DNA of 9,113 nucleotides from Thioalkalivibrio nitratireducens (GTDB taxonomy: Bacteria; Pseudomonadota; Gammaproteobacteria; Ectothiorhodospirales; Ectothiorhodospiraceae). Positions 6,044 through 9,113 of this stretch are shown here, one piece after another. The number at the start of each line of letters is the position of its first letter. Position 1 is the stretch's first letter. The stretch spans positions 1 to 9,113 of the forward strand of contig JAABSN010000132.1 of NCBI GenBank assembly GCA_011390385.1. The letters run 5' to 3'. The notes beneath the pieces were generated by a model. It ran no database searches, had not been told where the DNA came from, and was given only the letters and a program-made list of their open reading frames with translations. Made by a program: the position numbers and the translations under genes.

Positions 6044-6076
6044 GTAGGGTGTCAATGAGCGCAGCGAATTGCACCG
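6044..6076 (+). repeat. REP element, form b, one base changed
   Basis: It matches the other form b copies except that GGTGC is GGTGT. The outer stem then closes with a G-T wobble rather than losing the pair, so the fold is kept. Confidence 0.88.
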
Positions 6077-6142
6077 CTGGAGGAACGGGAGCCCGGGGGT
6101 CTGGGCCGGCGTTTCGCTTCGTCCCGAGCTTCTGATGGCCTG

Positions 6143-6171
6143 TTGACGCACACTCGAGCGCACCAGATACT
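6143..6171 (+). promoter_or_regulatory. sigma70 promoter of the malic enzyme gene
   Basis: TTGACG (6143-6148) and GATACT (6166-6171) are separated by exactly 17 bases, with five and four of six matches to consensus. Transcription would begin near 6178, giving a leader of about 75 bases that contains a GC-rich GCCGCC-CC-GGCGGC dyad. Confidence 0.6.
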
Positions 6172-6251
6172 GCCTCGATAAAGCGGTTGCCGCCCCGGCG
6201 GCTGGTCTGCCGCTATCTCACCGTATGATCGGCGCGACATGGGAGTTCGTG

Positions 6252-7925
6252 ATGCCGCAGCAGTCACCCGGCAAGGCACTGCCAGGACCTCTTCCCGAGT
6301 GGTTTCCCCGTGGCATGGCGTTGTTGCGCGATCCGGCTCTCAACAAGGGTTCGGCTTTTACCGAGCGCGAGCGCGATGCCCTCGGACTCCATGGCCTGTT
6401 GCCCCCGCATGTGTCCAGCCAGGAGGAGCAGGTCGCGCGGGTGCTGGAAAACTTCCGGTGCATCGACGCTCCGCTGCAGCGTTTCATCATGCTGCAGAGT
6501 CTGCAGGACCGGAACGAGGCATTGTTCTATCGGGTGATCATCGAAAACCCCGACGAGATGATGCCGGTGATCTACACCCCCACCGTCGGCCTGGCCTGCC
6601 AGGCGTTCGGTCACATCTACCGGAGCCCTCGCGGGCTCTATGTTTCGGCCGAGGATCGTGGCCAGGTCGCCGCCGTGCTGCGCAACTGGCCCTATCGGGA
6701 CGCCGGAATCATCGTCGTGACCGACGGCGAACGCATCCTCGGTCTCGGCGATCTCGGTGCCAACGGCATGGGTATCCCGATCGGTAAACTCGCCCTGTAC
6801 ACCGCCTGCGCGGGACTGCATCCGCGCCGTTGTCTGCCGGTGATGTTCGATATCGGGACCAACAACGAGTCCCTCCTCGAGGATCCTCTCTATCTGGGTC
6901 TGCGCCGGCGCCGCGTGACCGGTGTCGAATACGATGACCTGATGGCCGAGTTTCTCGATGCCGCTCAGGAGGTGTTCCCGGGCGTTGTCGTGCAGTTCGA
7001 GGATTTCGCGAACCACAACGCCTTTCGTCTGTTGCATCAGAATCGCGACCGGTTCCCGTGTTTCAACGACGATATCCAGGGGACCGCGGCGGTGACCTTG
7101 GCCGGCGTATTGTCGGCGCTACGGGTGACGGGCGCTGCACTGAGGGATCAGACCTTCCTGTTCCTGGGAGCCGGCGAGGCGGCGACGGGTATTGCCGATC
7201 TCCTGACCTCCGCACTGGTTGCCGATGGGCTCGAGGCGAACGCAGCGCGCCGCCGCTGCTGGATGGTCGACTCCCGGGGGCTGGTGGTGCGCAGCCGAAC
7301 CGCGCTTGCCGAGCACAAGCGCATTTATGCGCACGAACACCCCCCTGTGGACAGTTTTTTCGAGGCGGTGGAGATCCTGCGCCCGACAGCCATTATCGGC
7401 GTTGGCGCAGTGCCGAACGCGTTCACGCGTGATGTGATCGAATCGATGGCGCGCAGCAATGACCGGCCCCTGATTTTCGCCCTGTCCAACCCCACCTGGC
7501 GCGCGGAGTGTACGGCCGAGCAGGCCTATGCATGGTCCGATGGCCGTGCCCTTTTTGCTTCGGGGAGCCCGTTCGACCCGGTGGAGATCGACGGACGCCG
7601 CTTCGTGCCGCGCCAGGGCAACAACTCCTATGTGTTTCCTGGCGTGGGTCTGGGTGCGGTTGCGGTGCAGGCTTCCCGAATCACCGACGGCATGTTCATG
7701 AAGGCGGCCCGGGTCCTGGCCGAAACGGTGCACGAGGACGACCTTGTACAGGGCAGCCTGTTTCCGGCGCTGTCCCGGGTCCGGGAAGTTTCGTCGCAAA
7801 TCGCCGTTGCAGTGGCGGCAATTGCTTTCGAGGAGGGCACCGCGGGTATCGAAATGCCGGAGGATCTGAGGGCGCACATCCAGGCGCAGGTGTACGATCC
7901 GCACTACGTCAGCTACGCCGATTGA
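6252..7925 (+). CDS. maeA: malic enzyme (oxaloacetate-decarboxylating malate dehydrogenase)
   Basis: It converts L-malate to pyruvate and CO2 with reduction of NAD(P)+ in the cytoplasm. I chose ATG 6252 because GGGAG lies six bases upstream; the ATG at 6225 has no ribosome site. The 557-residue length matches the E. coli MaeA/SfcA size class. LNKGSAF near the N-terminus, YTPTVG with the catalytic Tyr109, IGKLALYTA with Lys179, the metal ligands in QFEDF (Glu250, Asp251) and FNDDIQGTAAV (Asp273, Asp274), the nucleotide loop GAGEAATG at 306-313, SNPT at 412-415 and QGNNSYVFPG are all intact. After the second Rossmann strand comes VDSRGLV, then a Lys at about residue 356. This region and the ALSNPT-AECTAEQAY stretch look closer, from memory, to eukaryotic NADP-type enzymes than to E. 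coli MaeA, so cofactor preference is open. It has its own promoter and no operon partner in view. Confidence 0.95.
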   Translation: MPQQSPGKALPGPLPEWFPRGMALLRDPALNKGSAFTERERDALGLHGLLPPHVSSQEEQVARVLENFRCIDAPLQRFIMLQSLQDRNEALFYRVIIENPDEMMPVIYTPTVGLACQAFGHIYRSPRGLYVSAEDRGQVAAVLRNWPYRDAGIIVVTDGERILGLGDLGANGMGIPIGKLALYTACAGLHPRRCLPVMFDIGTNNESLLEDPLYLGLRRRRVTGVEYDDLMAEFLDAAQEVFPGVVVQFEDFANHNAFRLLHQNRDRFPCFNDDIQGTAAVTLAGVLSALRVTGAALRDQTFLFLGAGEAATGIADLLTSALVADGLEANAARRRCWMVDSRGLVVRSRTALAEHKRIYAHEHPPVDSFFEAVEILRPTAIIGVGAVPNAFTRDVIESMARSNDRPLIFALSNPTWRAECTAEQAYAWSDGRALFASGSPFDPVEIDGRRFVPRQGNNSYVFPGVGLGAVAVQASRITDGMFMKAARVLAETVHEDDLVQGSLFPALSRVREVSSQIAVAVAAIAFEEGTAGIEMPEDLRAHIQAQVYDPHYVSYAD

Positions 7926-7994
7926 AGACCCGACGATCACCGCCTCGAAGTCCGCGGAGCCCGGGTACGCCTGCATGATCGGGTTGGGCAAGGC

Positions 7995-8023
7995 TTGCTA
8001 GGTGGGTGGGCGGCACCTAGAAT
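7995..8023 (+). promoter_or_regulatory. sigma70 promoter of hflK with an operator-like dyad in the spacer
   Basis: TTGCTA (7995-8000) and TAGAAT (8018-8023) are 17 bases apart, with four and five of six consensus matches. A perfect inverted repeat, CTAGGTG-N9-CACCTAG (7998-8020), spans the spacer and overlaps both boxes. Transcription would start near 8030, giving a leader of about 75 bases. The dyad could also fold as a hairpin at the 3' end of the malic enzyme transcript, but no T run follows. The rest of the 180-base gap (7926-8105) shows no gene. Confidence 0.6.
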
Positions 8024-8105
8024 ACCGACCCTCGTGCGAATGCCCGCCGAACCAATGGCAGGATTCACGCTCATAAGGCTGTACCGATATTGGGAGTCAG
8101 AGCAG

Positions 8106-9113
8106 ATGCCCTGGAACGAACCTGGAAGCAACCAGCGCGATCCGTGGAGTGGCGGCGGCGGTGGTAGCAGCGGTGGCGGTGGTCAGCGCCCCCCCGATCT
8201 CGAGGAAATGCTGAACAAGGTGACCCGGCAGTTGAACAGTCTGTTCGGTGGCGGTGGTGGTTCGTCGGGTGGCGATGGCGGCGGCGGTTCGAGCATGGGC
8301 CGGAATTCCAAGGCCCTGATCAGTCTGGCGCTGATCATCGCGCTGGTGGTGTGGCTTGCATCGGGGTTCTACATCGTCAGTGAAGGCGATCGCGGTGTCG
8401 TTTTCCGCTTCGGCGCGTTCCAGAAAGTCTCGACGCCCGGACCACACTGGCACCTTCCGTATCCGTTCGAGCGGGTCGAGATCGAGAACGTCGACAACAT
8501 TCGTACCCTCCAGAATCGGGCCCTGATGCTGACCGCCGATGAAAACATCATCGATGTCGACATCGCGGTTCAGTATCGCGTTGTCGATCTGGTTGCATTC
8601 AAGTTCAACGTACGCAACCCCGATGCCACGGTGCAGCAGGCAATGGAATCCGCAATCCGCGAGCGCGTGGGCAAGAACAATCTGGATTACATCCTGGGTG
8701 CGGGTCGCGGCGAGATCGCGACCAGTGCCCGCCAGACCCTGCAGCAGGCGCTGGACTCCTACAGCCGGCCCTCGCAGTCACCCCTCGCGGGTGATGTCGG
8801 AGAAGGTGATCTGAACCTGATTCCCGGTGGAGCCGGCATCATCATCACAGCAGTGTCCATGCAGCAGGCACAGCCGCCCGAGCCTGTACAGGAAGCGTTC
8901 GCCGACGCGATCCGTGCACGTGAGGACGAGGCACGCTTTCGCAATGAGGCGGAGGCCTACGCCAACGGCCTGATTCCGAGGGCGCGCGGCCAGGCGGCCC
9001 GTATCCTCGAAGAGGCGGAAGCCTATCGCGAGCAGACGATCGCACGGGCCGAAGGTGATGCATCGCGCTTCTCGCAGTTGCTCACCGAATACCAGGTGGC
9101 TCCCGCCGTCACC
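8106..9113 (+). CDS. hflK: FtsH protease modulator HflK, 3' end beyond window
   Basis: HflK with HflC forms a membrane SPFH complex that surrounds and restrains the FtsH protease. The first 336 codons are present and the frame is open at the edge; E. coli HflK has about 419 residues. ATG 8106 follows GGGAG (8092-8096) at nine bases, and the N-terminus MPWNEPG...RDPW is typical of HflK. A Gly/Ser-rich cytoplasmic stretch (16-63) precedes one membrane segment (about 70-90), then the periplasmic SPFH domain: YIVSEGDRGVVFRFG, LTADENIIDVDIAVQYRV, QAQPPEPVQ, and the coiled-coil start REDEARFRNEAEAY with PRARGQAARILEEAEAY. Odd: about 24 residues (220-243, rich in Ser, Pro, Gly and Asp) are inserted where E. 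coli HflK passes directly from the helix to the GITLLDV strand. hflC is expected just past the edge. Instead of hfq-hflX, the gene upstream is a malic enzyme. Confidence 0.96.
   Translation, partial: MPWNEPGSNQRDPWSGGGGGSSGGGGQRPPDLEEMLNKVTRQLNSLFGGGGGSSGGDGGGGSSMGRNSKALISLALIIALVVWLASGFYIVSEGDRGVVFRFGAFQKVSTPGPHWHLPYPFERVEIENVDNIRTLQNRALMLTADENIIDVDIAVQYRVVDLVAFKFNVRNPDATVQQAMESAIRERVGKNNLDYILGAGRGEIATSARQTLQQALDSYSRPSQSPLAGDVGEGDLNLIPGGAGIIITAVSMQQAQPPEPVQEAFADAIRAREDEARFRNEAEAYANGLIPRARGQAARILEEAEAYREQTIARAEGDASRFSQLLTEYQVAPAVT

Noticed and set aside
1..6076. CRISPR array made of the recurring 33-34 base repeats
   Set aside because: Copies are far apart, alternate in strand and belong to two forms; there is no regular spacing, no unique spacers of even length and no cas gene.
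62..6076. REP pairs as terminal inverted repeats of a composite mobile element carrying the genes between
   Set aside because: The genes between are ordinary chromosomal genes with similar base use, there is no transposase, and no target-site duplication is visible at the repeats.
7119..7991. 290-aa minus-strand frame opposite the malic enzyme
   Set aside because: It lies antisense to a fully intact, well-conserved enzyme and has no motif of its own.
8151..8295. GGC/GGT-rich repeats at the start of hflK as an unusual insertion
   Set aside because: A Gly/Ser-rich stretch before the membrane segment is normal for HflK, including the E. coli protein.

Overview
The window looks like chromosomal DNA from a high-GC, free-living gammaproteobacterium, possibly near Ectothiorhodospiraceae or Chromatiales. 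This is an inference from the protein flavour, the GC-rich third codon positions and the GTAG-headed REP elements. No phage, plasmid, transposase, CRISPR or RNA gene is visible. It carries seven protein genes (one cut by the right edge) and seven copies or part-copies of a small palindromic repeat.

Layout, left to right. Positions 1-145 hold three REP copies. A small unrecognised gene follows (282-578, +) and converges on a membrane-anchored diguanylate cyclase (648-1964, -). Upstream of the cyclase, on the same strand, is a small single-pass membrane protein of unknown function (2038-2409, -). A REP pair and a nested inverted repeat (2475-2637) separate it from a patatin-like phospholipase of the RssA type (2680-3618, -). 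The phospholipase is divergent from a 729-residue membrane protein with an EF-hand loop (3739-5928, +). The 120-bp gap between these two holds a perfect 16-bp dyad. Another REP pair (5975-6076) precedes a malic enzyme (6252-7925, +) with a good sigma70-type promoter. Finally hflK (8106 to the edge, +) begins behind its own promoter, whose spacer is filled by a perfect 7-9-7 inverted repeat.

How the genes work together: there is no obvious single pathway. Five of the seven products are membrane proteins or act on membranes: the cyclase, the small membrane protein, the patatin, the EF-hand protein and HflK. The malic enzyme is central metabolism (malate to pyruvate plus CO2). The patatin and EF-hand genes share a regulatory gap and are the best candidates for co-regulation.

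Items most worth a second look: the two-form REP family, in which paired arms change in a compensating way around a conserved GA/GA mismatch and GCA loop; the 729-aa EF-hand protein with a CxxC...CxC cluster, from a family I do not recognise; an in-frame insertion of about 24 residues in the HflK SPFH domain, together with the absence of hfq-hflX upstream; and the operator-like dyads at the hflK and patatin/EF-hand promoters. I did not find a clearly new multi-gene system.
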